This document shows positions 55,708 through 63,874 of a DNA stretch of 64,000 nt, one piece after another. The first letter of the stretch is position 1. Each line of letters starts with the position of its first letter. A program made the translations under genes and the position numbers. The notes under the pieces are model-generated. The model did no database searches. It worked only from the letters and a program-made list of their open reading frames with translations, and was not told where the DNA came from. The stretch spans positions 62,001 to 126,000 of the forward strand of contig NZ_BCUV01000004.1 in the NCBI RefSeq assembly GCF_001591405.1, in the 5' to 3' direction. This stretch comes from Janibacter terrae NBRC 107853 (GTDB lineage Bacteria > Actinomycetota > Actinomycetes > Actinomycetales > Dermatophilaceae).

Positions 55708-56421
55708 TCAGTCCTCGCCGAGGTAGGCCTTGCGGACCTCGTCGCTCGTCAGCAGCTCCGCACCGGTGCCCTGGGTGACGATCTTGCCGACCTCGAGGAC
55801 ATAGCCCTGGTTGGCCAGCTTGAGCGCCGCCCGCGCGTTCTGCTCGACGAGGAGGATCGTCGTGCCCTGCGCCTGGAGCGTCTTCACGGTCGACATGATC
55901 CGCTTCATCATGATCGGCGAGAGCCCCATCGAGGGCTCGTCGAGCATGAGCAGCTTCGGCCGGGAGAGCATCGCGCGCCCCATGGCGAGCATCTGCTGCT
56001 CCCCGCCGGAGAAGGTGCCGGCAGGTTGCGAGCGGCGCTCCCCGAGGATCGGGAAGAGCTCGAAGGCGGCCTGGATGTCCTTGTCGACGCCCCTGTCGCG
56101 GCGGGCGAAGGCGCCCAGGCGCAGGTTCTCCTCGACGGTCATCTTCGGGAAGATCCGCCGCCCCTCGGGCGAGTGGGCCAGCCCCAGCGTGACGATCTGG
56201 TGCGCGGGCAGCTGGTCGATGCGCTGGCCCTTGAAGCGCACCTCGCCGCTGCTCGGCCGCAGCAGGCCGGAGATGGTGCGGAGGGTGGTCGTCTTGCCCG
56301 CACCGTTGGTACCGATGAGGGTGACGACCTCCCCCTCGTCGACGGTGAAGGAGATCCCCTTCACGGCGACGATCTTGCCGTAGGAGACCTCCAGGTCATC
56401 GACCTCGAGCATCGCGCTCAT
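55708..56421 (-). CDS. livF: Branched-chain amino-acid ABC transporter ATPase
   Basis: LivF is the second ATPase of the high-affinity leucine/isoleucine/valine importer. The 237-residue protein has Walker A LIGTNGAGKTTTLR, the Q-loop region, the LivF-type AHSPEGRRIFPKMTVEENL, signature FSGGEQQMLAMGRAL-like segment (TFSGGEQQMLAMGRAML), Walker B LLMLDEPSMGLSP and the switch His replaced by the usual LVEQNA of this family. ATG 56421 overlaps the livG stop by four bases; a second ATG nine bases later is possible. It is the last gene of the liv operon and ends at the hairpin shared with uvrA. Confidence 0.95.
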   Translation of the reverse strand: MSAMLEVDDLEVSYGKIVAVKGISFTVDEGEVVTLIGTNGAGKTTTLRTISGLLRPSSGEVRFKGQRIDQLPAHQIVTLGLAHSPEGRRIFPKMTVEENLRLGAFARRDRGVDKDIQAAFELFPILGERRSQPAGTFSGGEQQMLAMGRAMLSRPKLLMLDEPSMGLSPIMMKRIMSTVKTLQAQGTTILLVEQNARAALKLANQGYVLEVGKIVTQGTGAELLTSDEVRKAYLGED

Positions 56422-57302
56422 CGGCCCTCCTCCTCGTCCGTGGTCGCGCTGAAGGTCGTGTCGACGTCGAGTGCGGCCACCTCCTCGTCCTCGTCGTCCG
56501 CGACGCCGATGTAGGCCTCGATGACGCGGGGATCGGACTGGACCTCCCCGGGCGTGCCCTCGACGAGCACCTGGCCCCGCACGAGGCAGAGCACCCGGTC
56601 GCAGAGGTTGAAGATGAACCGCATGTCGTGCTCGATGACGACGACGGCCAGGCCCGAGTCGCGGATCTTGAAGATCAGCTCCATGGCCTGCTCGGTCTCC
56701 TTGGGGTTCATTCCGGCCGTCGGCTCGTCGAGCAGCAGGACCTTGGGATCGGTTGCCAGGGCACGCGCGATCTCGAGGCGACGCTGGTCGCCGTAGGGCA
56801 TGTTGCGCGCGAGCAGGTGCGCGCTGCGCCCGAGGCCGACGTAGTCGAGCAGCTCCTGGGCACGGTCGGTCGTCTCGCGCTCCTCGCGACGGAACTTCGG
56901 GCCCCGGATGATCGAGGTGAAGGCTCCCGAGGAGGTCCGGCAGAAGCGACCCACCATGACGTTCTCCAGCGCGGTCATGTTGCCGAAGAGCCGGATGTTC
57001 TGGAAGGTGCGTGCCATGCCTGCGCGGACGACGGCGCGCGGCTTCGGAGGGATCTGCGTGCCGAAGAGCGCCACCTCGCCCTCGGTCGGCTTGTACATGC
57101 CGGTGAGGCAGTTGAAGAAGGTCGTCTTCCCGGCGCCGTTGGGGCCGATGAGCCCGACGATCTCACCCTCGCGAACGTCCATCGAGACGTCGTCGACGGC
57201 GACGAGACCACCGAAGCGCATCGTGACGTTGCGGGCGTCGAGGATGACCCCCGGCGCTGCCTGCGACTCCGCGGTCGGGGGAGTGGTGGTTGCGGTGCTC
57301 AC
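56418..57302 (-). CDS. livG: Branched-chain amino-acid ABC transporter ATPase
   Basis: LivG pairs with LivF to power the importer. The 294-residue protein shows Walker A LIGPNGAGKTTFFN, ARTFQNIRLFGNMTALENV (typical LivG segment), the signature YGDQRRLEIARALA, Walker B VLLLDEPTAGMNPKE and IEHDMRFIFNL. About 30 extra C-terminal residues are acidic (VADDEDEEVAALDVD), longer than usual. GTG 57302 lies in a GTGA overlap with livM, and its stop overlaps livF, so translation runs through the whole set. Confidence 0.95.
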   Translation of the reverse strand: MSTATTTPPTAESQAAPGVILDARNVTMRFGGLVAVDDVSMDVREGEIVGLIGPNGAGKTTFFNCLTGMYKPTEGEVALFGTQIPPKPRAVVRAGMARTFQNIRLFGNMTALENVMVGRFCRTSSGAFTSIIRGPKFRREERETTDRAQELLDYVGLGRSAHLLARNMPYGDQRRLEIARALATDPKVLLLDEPTAGMNPKETEQAMELIFKIRDSGLAVVVIEHDMRFIFNLCDRVLCLVRGQVLVEGTPGEVQSDPRVIEAYIGVADDEDEEVAALDVDTTFSATTDEEEGR

Positions 57303-58966
57303 TTGGCTGCCTCCAGCTCGTTGATGACCACTGTCTCGGCCAGGTCCTCGTCGTCCTCGTGGAACTCCAGCTGGCGACGCTTGCTGGCGACGAGGCCCTC
57401 GGGACGCACGCGCATCATGACGACGAGCACGAGCCCGAACATCAGGAGGCGGTAGTCCTCGAGGAAGCGCAGCTTCTCCGGGAGGAACTTCAGGATCGCG
57501 GCGCCGATGAGCACACCGCCGACCGTGCCCATGCCGCCGAGGACGACGGCAGCGAGCAGGAAGGCGGACTCGAGGAAGATGTAGCTGTCCGGGGAGACCG
57601 CCTGGTCCATGTGGGCCTTGACCGTGCCGGCCATGCCGGCCAGCGAGGCGCCCCCGGCGAAGGCGAGCAGCTTGAGCCCGAAGACGTTGACGCCCATGGC
57701 CTCCGCAGCGCGCTCGTCCTCACGGATCGCAACCCACCCGCGCCCGATGCGGGAGTTGTTCAGGTGGGTGAAGACGACGATCACGAAGACGATGAGCGCG
57801 ATGAGCACGAAGTAGTAGTTGCCCGCACGCGGGATCTCGATACCGAGGATGGTGTGCGTGTCGCCGAAGTTGAATCCGAAGAAGTCCAGGTCCGGGATGG
57901 CGTTGATGCCGTTGGACCCCCGCGTGATGAGCGGGCCGGAGGTGCCGTCGAGGTTGAACATCGCCAGACGGAAGATCTCACCGAAGGCGAGCGTGACGAT
58001 GGCGAGGTAGTCGCCGGAGACGCGCAGGGTCGGCGAGCCGATGATCAGACCCAGGATGCTCGAGACGAGACCGCCGATGAGCATCACGACGAGGAAGGGG
58101 GGCTTCCACCCGATCGTCGCGAAGGCGGAGTACGACATCGTGGCCCCGACGTAGGCACCGGCGCCGAGGAAGGCGATGTAGCCGAGGTCGAGGAGGCCGG
58201 CGAGGCCGACGACGATGTTGAGGCCGAGCGCGGTCGCCGCGAAGATCAGCACATTGCCGGCGATCGTCAGGTTGCCCTCGGAGCCGCCCTGGGTGAAGGG
58301 GAAGGCGAGCGCCACCGCGAAGGTCGCGAGCGTGAAGACGCGCCGGTGGCGCAGGGTCACGCCACCGATCCACGCCGCCATGTTCGAGCGCGTGAAGGTG
58401 AGCGTCACGCCGATGAGCATGCCGACGAGCAGGACGAGCACCCACGGCTCCTGCTGCTTCAGGGCGTACTGCGCCGTGTAGAGCGCGATGCCGAGCAGGG
58501 CCGCGATGGTCAGGATCTCCACCCAGGCGGGCAGCGCGAGCGCGGCCGGGTCGAGGACCTTGCGCTCGGGCGTCATGAAGCCGGCGACGGCGACGAGCAG
58601 CCCGCCGACGACGGCGACCCACACCCCTTCGTTGGCGTTGATCAGGCCACCGGACTCGAAGGAGATGGCTCCCAGCGAGACCACGGAGAAGATCGCGCCG
58701 GTGACGCCGATGGTGCGCAGCCCGCGGCCGGCGTCGATGTGCTCGGCCCACCGACGCAGGGGACCCAGCACGACGAGCGCCAGCACGAGCGAGACGAGGC
58801 CGATGACGATCGCGTAGACCTGCAGGGTGACCGGCCAGAAGCGGACGGAGATGTCACCGAAGAGGGGCTCGAAGCTCCACGACAGGAAACCGGAGACGAT
58901 GAGCAGGACGGAGCCGGCGACCGCGAGCGGCGCTGCGAGACGGGGGTTCTGGGACGGCGACTTCAT
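57299..58966 (-). CDS. livM: Branched-chain amino-acid ABC permease with long N-terminal extension
   Basis: LivM forms the membrane channel with LivH. The canonical permease domain occupies about residues 235-530 (LGLNIVVGLAGLLDLGYIAF; SGDYLAIVTLAFGEIFR; IREDERAAEAMGVNVFGLKL, the contact loop with the ATPases). It is preceded by about 230 residues with roughly six further helices and no family motif that I recognise (SFEPLFGDISVRFWP; GGLINANEGVWVAVVGG). The total of 555 residues is well above the usual 300-420. A C-terminal acidic tail (FHEDDEDLAETV) also occurs. ATG 58966 overlaps the livH stop; the frame is open further upstream inside livH. Confidence 0.92.
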   Translation of the reverse strand: MKSPSQNPRLAAPLAVAGSVLLIVSGFLSWSFEPLFGDISVRFWPVTLQVYAIVIGLVSLVLALVVLGPLRRWAEHIDAGRGLRTIGVTGAIFSVVSLGAISFESGGLINANEGVWVAVVGGLLVAVAGFMTPERKVLDPAALALPAWVEILTIAALLGIALYTAQYALKQQEPWVLVLLVGMLIGVTLTFTRSNMAAWIGGVTLRHRRVFTLATFAVALAFPFTQGGSEGNLTIAGNVLIFAATALGLNIVVGLAGLLDLGYIAFLGAGAYVGATMSYSAFATIGWKPPFLVVMLIGGLVSSILGLIIGSPTLRVSGDYLAIVTLAFGEIFRLAMFNLDGTSGPLITRGSNGINAIPDLDFFGFNFGDTHTILGIEIPRAGNYYFVLIALIVFVIVVFTHLNNSRIGRGWVAIREDERAAEAMGVNVFGLKLLAFAGGASLAGMAGTVKAHMDQAVSPDSYIFLESAFLLAAVVLGGMGTVGGVLIGAAILKFLPEKLRFLEDYRLLMFGLVLVVMMRVRPEGLVASKRRQLEFHEDDEDLAETVVINELEAAK

Positions 58967-59922
58967 GCGCGGTCCACCACCTTTGCACCCATGATGCCTT
59001 GGGGTCGGAAGACGAGGACGAGGATGAGGATCGAGAAGGCCCAGATGTCCTTCCACGGCGATCCGCCGGGCAGGTACTGGATGGCCATCGACTCGAGGAC
59101 ACCCAGGACGAGGCCACCGACGACCGCGCCCTGGATGTTGCCGATGCCCCCGAGCACGGCAGCGGTGAAGGCCTTGAGGCCGTAGATGAAGCCCATCTTG
59201 AAGTTGATGTTGGTCGTCTGCAGGCCGTACGCGACTCCGGCGACGGCGGCGAGCGCGGCGCCGACGGCGAAGGCCGTGACGATCATCCGGTCGACGTTGA
59301 TGCCCATGAGGCGCGCGGTGTCGGGGTCCTGCGAGACGGCCTGCATCGCGCGGCCCGTGCGCGTGCGGTTGATGTAGTACCAGAGCCCGACGGCGCTGAT
59401 GACGAGGCAGGCGATCGTGAACAGCGCCGGCCGCTGCAGCGTGACGCTGCCGAGGGTGAAGGCCTCACCGGAGATGCCGTCGACCTGGGGGAAGACGACC
59501 TTCTGCTTCGCGGAGGGGAAGTCGAAGGGGTTGACCGAGGAGATGAAGAGCGTCGGGTCGTTGTACCCGACGCGGACGAGCTCCTGCAGGAAGACCGAGA
59601 TACCGATGGCCGTGATGAGCGGTGCCAGACGGGGCGCGTTGCGCAGCGGCCGGTAGGCCACGCGCTCCATGAGCACCGCCACGAGGACCGAGGCCGCGAC
59701 GGCGCCGAGGAGGATGAGCGGCAGGGTCCACAGGGCCGTCTGCCCGGGGAAGAGGACCAGCGAGGTCGAGAGCGCGCCGAAGGCGCCGATCATGAAGATC
59801 TCGCCGTGCGCGAAGTTGATGAGCTGGATGATGCCGTAGACGACGGTGTAGCCGACGGCGATCAGGGCGTACAGGGACCCGATGGTCAGACCGTTGACGA
59901 TCTGCTGGGCGACTTGTTCCAC
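58963..59922 (-). CDS. livH: Branched-chain amino-acid ABC permease
   Basis: The 319-residue permease has the LivH start VNGLTIGSLYALIAVGYTVVYG followed by INFAHGEIFMIGAF, the ATPase-contact loop TRTGRAMQAVSQDPDTARLMG and the ending GIMGAKVVDRA. About eight helices are predicted. The GTG at 59922 is preceded by CCAGGAGGACAC, the same 15-base start region as livK, which suggests matched strong initiation. A 150-base gap with a hairpin separates it from livK, so the permease and ATPase genes may be transcribed less than the binding-protein gene. Confidence 0.95.
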   Translation of the reverse strand: MEQVAQQIVNGLTIGSLYALIAVGYTVVYGIIQLINFAHGEIFMIGAFGALSTSLVLFPGQTALWTLPLILLGAVAASVLVAVLMERVAYRPLRNAPRLAPLITAIGISVFLQELVRVGYNDPTLFISSVNPFDFPSAKQKVVFPQVDGISGEAFTLGSVTLQRPALFTIACLVISAVGLWYYINRTRTGRAMQAVSQDPDTARLMGINVDRMIVTAFAVGAALAAVAGVAYGLQTTNINFKMGFIYGLKAFTAAVLGGIGNIQGAVVGGLVLGVLESMAIQYLPGGSPWKDIWAFSILILVLVFRPQGIMGAKVVDRA

Positions 59923-59998
59923 GTGTCCTCCTGGGGCGTGGACGCAGGTCGTGCGTCCACCACGTGCGTCGAGGGGATGTGACGAAGGGGGATCTCAG

Positions 59999-60038
59999 CG
60001 GTGGGGTGAGGATGCGAAGCCGCGTCCCCACCCCACCG
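59999..60038 (-). terminator. Hairpin between livK and livH, possible partial terminator
   Basis: CGGTGGGGTG (59999-60008) pairs with CACCCCACCG (60029-60038) around a 20-base loop. A second small stem, CTGACCG/CGGTCAG, lies at about 60045-60059. Such a structure often lowers transcription of the genes after a binding-protein gene. A single CGAAGGGGG copy lies at 59983. Confidence 0.5.
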
Positions 60039-60072
60039 GATGACCTGACCGGGGACGGTCAGATCAGGTCGA

Positions 60073-61305
60073 TCACTTGAACTCCTCGGTGTTCACGTCC
60101 GTCCACTTGCCGCCCTTGACCTCGTAGACGGTGAGGACCCGCGTGGTGTTGTCGCCGTACTCGTCGAAGGCGACCTTGCCGGTCACCCCGTCGAAGGAGA
60201 CGTCCTTCATCGCGTCGATGGTGGCCTGGCGGGCCTCCTCCACGCTGGAGGCGTCCTTGAGCGAGACCTTCATCGCCTCGATGATCGACTGGCCCGCGTC
60301 GTAGGCGTAGGCGCCGTAGGCCTCGGCCGGGTCGCTGTAGCCGGCGGCCTCGTAGTCCTCCAGGAACTTCTTGCCGGCGTCCAGGCTCTCGGTCGGGGCG
60401 CCGACCGAGGTGGCGAGGTCGCCGTCGGAGCCCTTGCCGGCGAGCTTGATGAACTCCGGCGAGAAGATGCCGTCACCGCCCATGAGCGGGATGTCGAGAC
60501 CGCCGGCCTTGAGCTGCTGGCTCAGGGGTGCGCCCTGGGGGTACTCCCCGCCGTAGTAGACGGCCTTGGGCTTCTTGGCCTTGAGGGAGGAGACGACGGC
60601 GTCGTACTTGTCCTCGTCGGGGTTGATCGTCTCGGAGGCGACGACCTTGCCGCCGAGCTTCTCGTACTCCTTGGTGAAGGCCTCGACGAGACCCTGGCCG
60701 TAGGTCTTCTTGTCGTGGACGGTCGCGATCTCCTTGATGCCGGCCTTCTCGTAGAGGTACCGGGCGGCGAAGGGCCCCTGGATGCTGTCGGTGGTGCAGA
60801 CGCGGAAGTAGCTGGCGTAGACCCGCTCCGGGGAGTCCTCCGGCTTGGCCCCGCGGGTGAGCGTCGGGTTGGTGTTGGCGGGCGAGACCATCGTGATCTT
60901 CGCCTTGTCGAGGATCGGCTGCACCGGGCCGGCGACGGACGAGTTCAGCGTGCCGACGACGCCGATGACCTCGTTGTCCGAGGCCAGCTTGGAGGCAGCG
61001 TTCTTGCCGACCTCGGGCTTGCCCTCGTCGTCCTCGGGGACGACCTCGATCTGCCAGTCGCCGAGGTCGCCGGACTGGTTCGCCTGGTCGGCCGCGAGCT
61101 CGACCGAGTGCTGGATGCCGAGGCCCAGGGCGGAGAGGTCGCCGGACAACGGCGCGACGACACCGATCTTCACGACCTTCTTGTCACCGCCCGAGTCGCC
61201 GGAGCCGTCGGAGCCGCCGCTGTCGCCGCGGGTGCCGCAAGCCGACAGGGCCATGGTCGCGACGAGCATCGTCGCTCCCGTTGAGATGACGGAACGCCTG
61301 ATCAC
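60073..61305 (-). CDS. livK: Branched-chain amino-acid binding lipoprotein
   Basis: The 410-residue protein captures the amino acid outside the membrane and delivers it to LivHM. It has a lipoprotein signal peptide with lipobox LSAC (Cys23), a Gly/Ser/Asp-rich linker, and then a type I periplasmic-binding fold: KIGVVAPLSGDLSALG, SNEVIGVVGTLNSS-like strand (NEVIGVVGTLNSSVAG), ATVHDKKTYGQGL and AYGAYAYDAGQSI. The GTG at 61305 has AGGAGG upstream; starts further up would hide the signal peptide. It is the first liv gene, next to a possible operator, and is probably the most strongly expressed. Confidence 0.94.
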   Translation of the reverse strand: MIRRSVISTGATMLVATMALSACGTRGDSGGSDGSGDSGGDKKVVKIGVVAPLSGDLSALGLGIQHSVELAADQANQSGDLGDWQIEVVPEDDEGKPEVGKNAASKLASDNEVIGVVGTLNSSVAGPVQPILDKAKITMVSPANTNPTLTRGAKPEDSPERVYASYFRVCTTDSIQGPFAARYLYEKAGIKEIATVHDKKTYGQGLVEAFTKEYEKLGGKVVASETINPDEDKYDAVVSSLKAKKPKAVYYGGEYPQGAPLSQQLKAGGLDIPLMGGDGIFSPEFIKLAGKGSDGDLATSVGAPTESLDAGKKFLEDYEAAGYSDPAEAYGAYAYDAGQSIIEAMKVSLKDASSVEEARQATIDAMKDVSFDGVTGKVAFDEYGDNTTRVLTVYEVKGGKWTDVNTEEFK

Positions 61306-61378
61306 GTGTCCTCCTGGTGCTGGGATGTGCGGCCGTGCGGCCTCGGCGCGCAACTCTGGTGCTGCGGGCTGTGCAGGG

Positions 61379-61415
61379 AATGTAGGCCTGCGGAGGCCGT
61401 GATGTGTCCCACATC
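61379..61415 (-). promoter_or_regulatory. liv operon promoter with a possible operator palindrome
   Basis: On the minus strand TACATT (complement of 61379-61384) is a candidate -10 box. The perfect repeat GATGTG-TCC-CACATC at 61401-61415 covers the place of the -35 box and looks like a binding site of a dimeric regulator. The rest of the 217-base gap between livK and the Rieske gene holds a loose TGGTCA...TGACCC repeat (about 61443-61464) and one CGAAGGGGG copy (61501-61509). Confidence 0.45.
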
Positions 61416-61522
61416 GCAAGACCGTGACTCGCTCGTTACCAAGTGGTCATCACCGTGGTGACCCACGGACCCCGGTGGCAGGATCGGGGGCCGGACCGAT
61501 CCCCCTTCGGAAGGGCTCTGAG

Positions 61523-61918
61523 ATGAGCACGACGCGACGCACCGCCATGTCCCTCGCCGCGACCGGTGGTGCCGGTCTGCTCGCCGCCTGCGGGGGTGAC
61601 GGCTCCGCGGCCGGCGAGACCGGCGGAGGCGGCACGGGTCGCGTGAGCATCCCGGTCGCCGACGTGCCCGAAGGGGGAGGCGTCGTGCGTGACGACGTCG
61701 TCGTCACCCAGCCGAGCGCCGGCGAGTTCAGGGCCTTCGACGCCAGGTGCCCGCACCAGGGTTGCGCGGTGGCCGGCGTGACCGCCGAGGCCATCGAGTG
61801 CCCGTGCCACGGCAGCCGCTTCGACCCGGCGACCGGGGCGGTGACGCAGGGGCCCGCGACGACCGGCCTCACGGCGAGGACGGCGACCGTCGAGGGCGCT
61901 GACGTGACCGTCTCATAG
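61523..61918 (+). CDS. Small Rieske [2Fe-2S] lipoprotein
   Basis: The 131-residue protein has a lipoprotein signal with twin arginines (TTRRTAM) and lipobox LAAC (Cys23), a Gly-rich linker, and a Rieske domain with both cluster motifs CPHQGC and CPCHGSRF, and the final PATTGLTARTATVEG segment. Folded cluster proteins are usually exported by the Tat route, which the RR pair allows. It is too small and isolated to be the cytochrome bc1 subunit; an electron carrier at the outer face of the membrane is likely. ATG 61523 follows GGAAGGG by seven bases. Its stop codon TAG is part of the uvrC -10 box. Confidence 0.88.
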   Translation: MSTTRRTAMSLAATGGAGLLAACGGDGSAAGETGGGGTGRVSIPVADVPEGGGVVRDDVVVTQPSAGEFRAFDARCPHQGCAVAGVTAEAIECPCHGSRFDPATGAVTQGPATTGLTARTATVEGADVTVS

Positions 61919-61921
61919 GCT
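61916..61921 (+). promoter_or_regulatory. Leaderless promoter of uvrC, overlapping the Rieske stop
   Basis: TAGGCT lies six bases before the GTG of uvrC and begins with the TAG stop codon of the preceding gene. The bases at the PafBC position (CTGACGTGA) do not match well, so uvrC is probably not under that control. Confidence 0.55.
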
Positions 61922-61927
61922 CGGGGG

Positions 61928-63874
61928 GTGGCAGATCCGGCGACCTACCGACCCGCCCCGGGGTCCATCCCGACCGATCCGGGCGTGTACCGCTTCCTCG
62001 ACGAGCACGGGCGGGTCATCTACGTCGGCAAGGCCAAGTCCCTGCGCTCGCGGCTCTCCTCGTACTTCCAGGACATCTCCGCGCTGCACCCGCGCACCTC
62101 GCGGATGGTGCGCACCGGCGCCCGGGTCGAGTGGACCGTCGTCGCGACCGAGGTCGAGGCGCTCCAGCTCGAGTACGCGTGGATCAAGGAGTTCGACCCC
62201 CGCTTCAACGTCAAGTACCGCGACGACAAGTCCTACCCCTACCTCGCGGTGACCCTCGGCGAGGAGTTCCCCCGCGCGCAGGTGCTGCGCGGCGCCAAGC
62301 GCAAGGGCACGCGCTACTTCGGCCCGTACACCCATGCCTGGGCGATCCGCGAGACGCTCGACCTGCTCCTGCGGGTCTTCCCCGTGCGCACGTGCAGCAA
62401 GGGCGTCTTCAAGCGGGCCGAGCAGTCCGGCCGCCCCTGCCTCCTCGGGTACATCGACAAGTGCTCGGCGCCGTGCGTCGGCCGCGTCACCCCGGAGGAG
62501 CACCGCGCGCTCGCGCTGGAGCTGTGCGACTTCCTCGCCGGGGACACCGCCCGGTTCGTGCGGCGGCTCGAGCGGCGGATGAAGGAGGCGGCCGCCGAGC
62601 TCGACTTCGAGCAGGCCGCCCGCCTGCGTGACGACGTCGCGGCGCTCACCAAGGCCCTCGAGAAGTCCGCGGTCGTCCTGCCTGACGGCACCGACGCCGA
62701 CGTCTTCGCCCTGGCCGACGACGAGCTCGAGGTCGCCATCCAGGTCTTCCACGTCCGTGGCGGCCGCATCCGGGGCCAGCGGGGCTGGGTCGCGGAGAAG
62801 GCGGCCGAGGACCTCCCGGAGGTCGTCGAGCACCTCCTCCAGCAGGTCTACGGCGGCGAAGGGGGAGAGGCCGTGCCCCGTGAGGTGCTCGTCCCCGTCG
62901 TGCCCCCGGACGCCGCGCAGGTGGCGGCCTGGCTGACCGAGCGTCGTGGCAGCTCCGTGGACCTGCGTGTCCCGCAGCGCGGCGACAAGCGCGCACTCAT
63001 GGAGACCGTGGCCCGCAACGCCGAGCAGTCCCTCGCCCGGCACAAGGTGGCCCGGGCCGGTGACCTCACGGCGCGCAGCCAGGCCCTGCAGGAGCTGCAG
63101 GAGGCGCTCGGCCTCGACGACGCGCCCCTGCGCATCGAGGGCTACGACATCAGCCACGTGCAGGGCAGCGACGTCGTGGGCTCGATGGTCGTCTTCGAGG
63201 ACGGGTTGGTGCGCAAGGGGGAGTACCGGCGCTTCATCGTCCGGGGTGACGTCGACGGACGCACCGATGACACCGCGGCCATGCACGAGGTCCTCTCGCG
63301 CCGCTTCGCCCGCCACCTCAAGGACCGCGAGCGCGACGCGACCGATCCCGAGACCGGTGAGGTGCGCCGCTTCGCCTACCCGCCCAACCTCGTCGTCGTC
63401 GACGGCGGGGCCCCGCAGGTCGCGGCCGCCCAGCAGGTGCTCGACGAGCTCGGCGTCGACGACGTCGCCGTCGTCGGCCTGGCCAAGCGGCTCGAGGAGG
63501 TCTGGGTCCCCGGGGACGAGCATCCCGTGATCCTCGCCCGCACGAGCGAGGCCCTCTACCTCCTGCAACGCCTGCGCGACGAGGCGCACCGCTTCGCCAA
63601 CACCTTCCACCGTGAGCGGCGCAGCAAGTCGATGACACGCAGCGCGCTCGACGGCATCCCCGGTCTCGGCGAGGCCCGCCGGGCCGCCCTGCTCGCCAGG
63701 TTCGGCTCCGTCAAGCGGATCCGGGCGGCGTCGGCGGAGGAGCTGGCGACCACATCCGGGATCGGACCTGCCCTCGCGGAGCGGATTGCGGCAGAGTTGG
63801 CCGGGACGACGACCACGCCGGCCGTGAACCTCACCACCGGTGAGGTGCTCGACGACGCAGGAGGAACCCAGTGA
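61928..63874 (+). CDS. uvrC: Excinuclease ABC subunit C
   Basis: UvrC makes both cuts beside damaged DNA. The 648-residue protein has the N-terminal GIY-YIG nuclease ([19 protein letters not shown]; later [18 protein letters not shown]), a four-Cys-like segment ([15 protein letters not shown]), a UVR helix that binds UvrB ([18 protein letters not shown]), an RNase H-like 5' nuclease ([29 protein letters not shown]) and two helix-hairpin-helix motifs at the end ([29 protein letters not shown]). GTG 61928 is six bases after TAGGCT. Its stop overlaps the start of rapZ by four bases, the usual uvrC-rapZ order. Confidence 0.97.
   Translation: MADPATYRPAPGSIPTDPGVYRFLDEHGRVIYVGKAKSLRSRLSSYFQDISALHPRTSRMVRTGARVEWTVVATEVEALQLEYAWIKEFDPRFNVKYRDDKSYPYLAVTLGEEFPRAQVLRGAKRKGTRYFGPYTHAWAIRETLDLLLRVFPVRTCSKGVFKRAEQSGRPCLLGYIDKCSAPCVGRVTPEEHRALALELCDFLAGDTARFVRRLERRMKEAAAELDFEQAARLRDDVAALTKALEKSAVVLPDGTDADVFALADDELEVAIQVFHVRGGRIRGQRGWVAEKAAEDLPEVVEHLLQQVYGGEGGEAVPREVLVPVVPPDAAQVAAWLTERRGSSVDLRVPQRGDKRALMETVARNAEQSLARHKVARAGDLTARSQALQELQEALGLDDAPLRIEGYDISHVQGSDVVGSMVVFEDGLVRKGEYRRFIVRGDVDGRTDDTAAMHEVLSRRFARHLKDRERDATDPETGEVRRFAYPPNLVVVDGGAPQVAAAQQVLDELGVDDVAVVGLAKRLEEVWVPGDEHPVILARTSEALYLLQRLRDEAHRFANTFHRERRSKSMTRSALDGIPGLGEARRAALLARFGSVKRIRAASAEELATTSGIGPALAERIAAELAGTTTTPAVNLTTGEVLDDAGGTQ

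Noticed and set aside
44500-62000. LexA (GAAC-N4-GTTC) boxes before uvrA, uvrB, uvrC
   Set aside because: None found in the gaps. PafBC-type elements explain uvrA and uvrB better.
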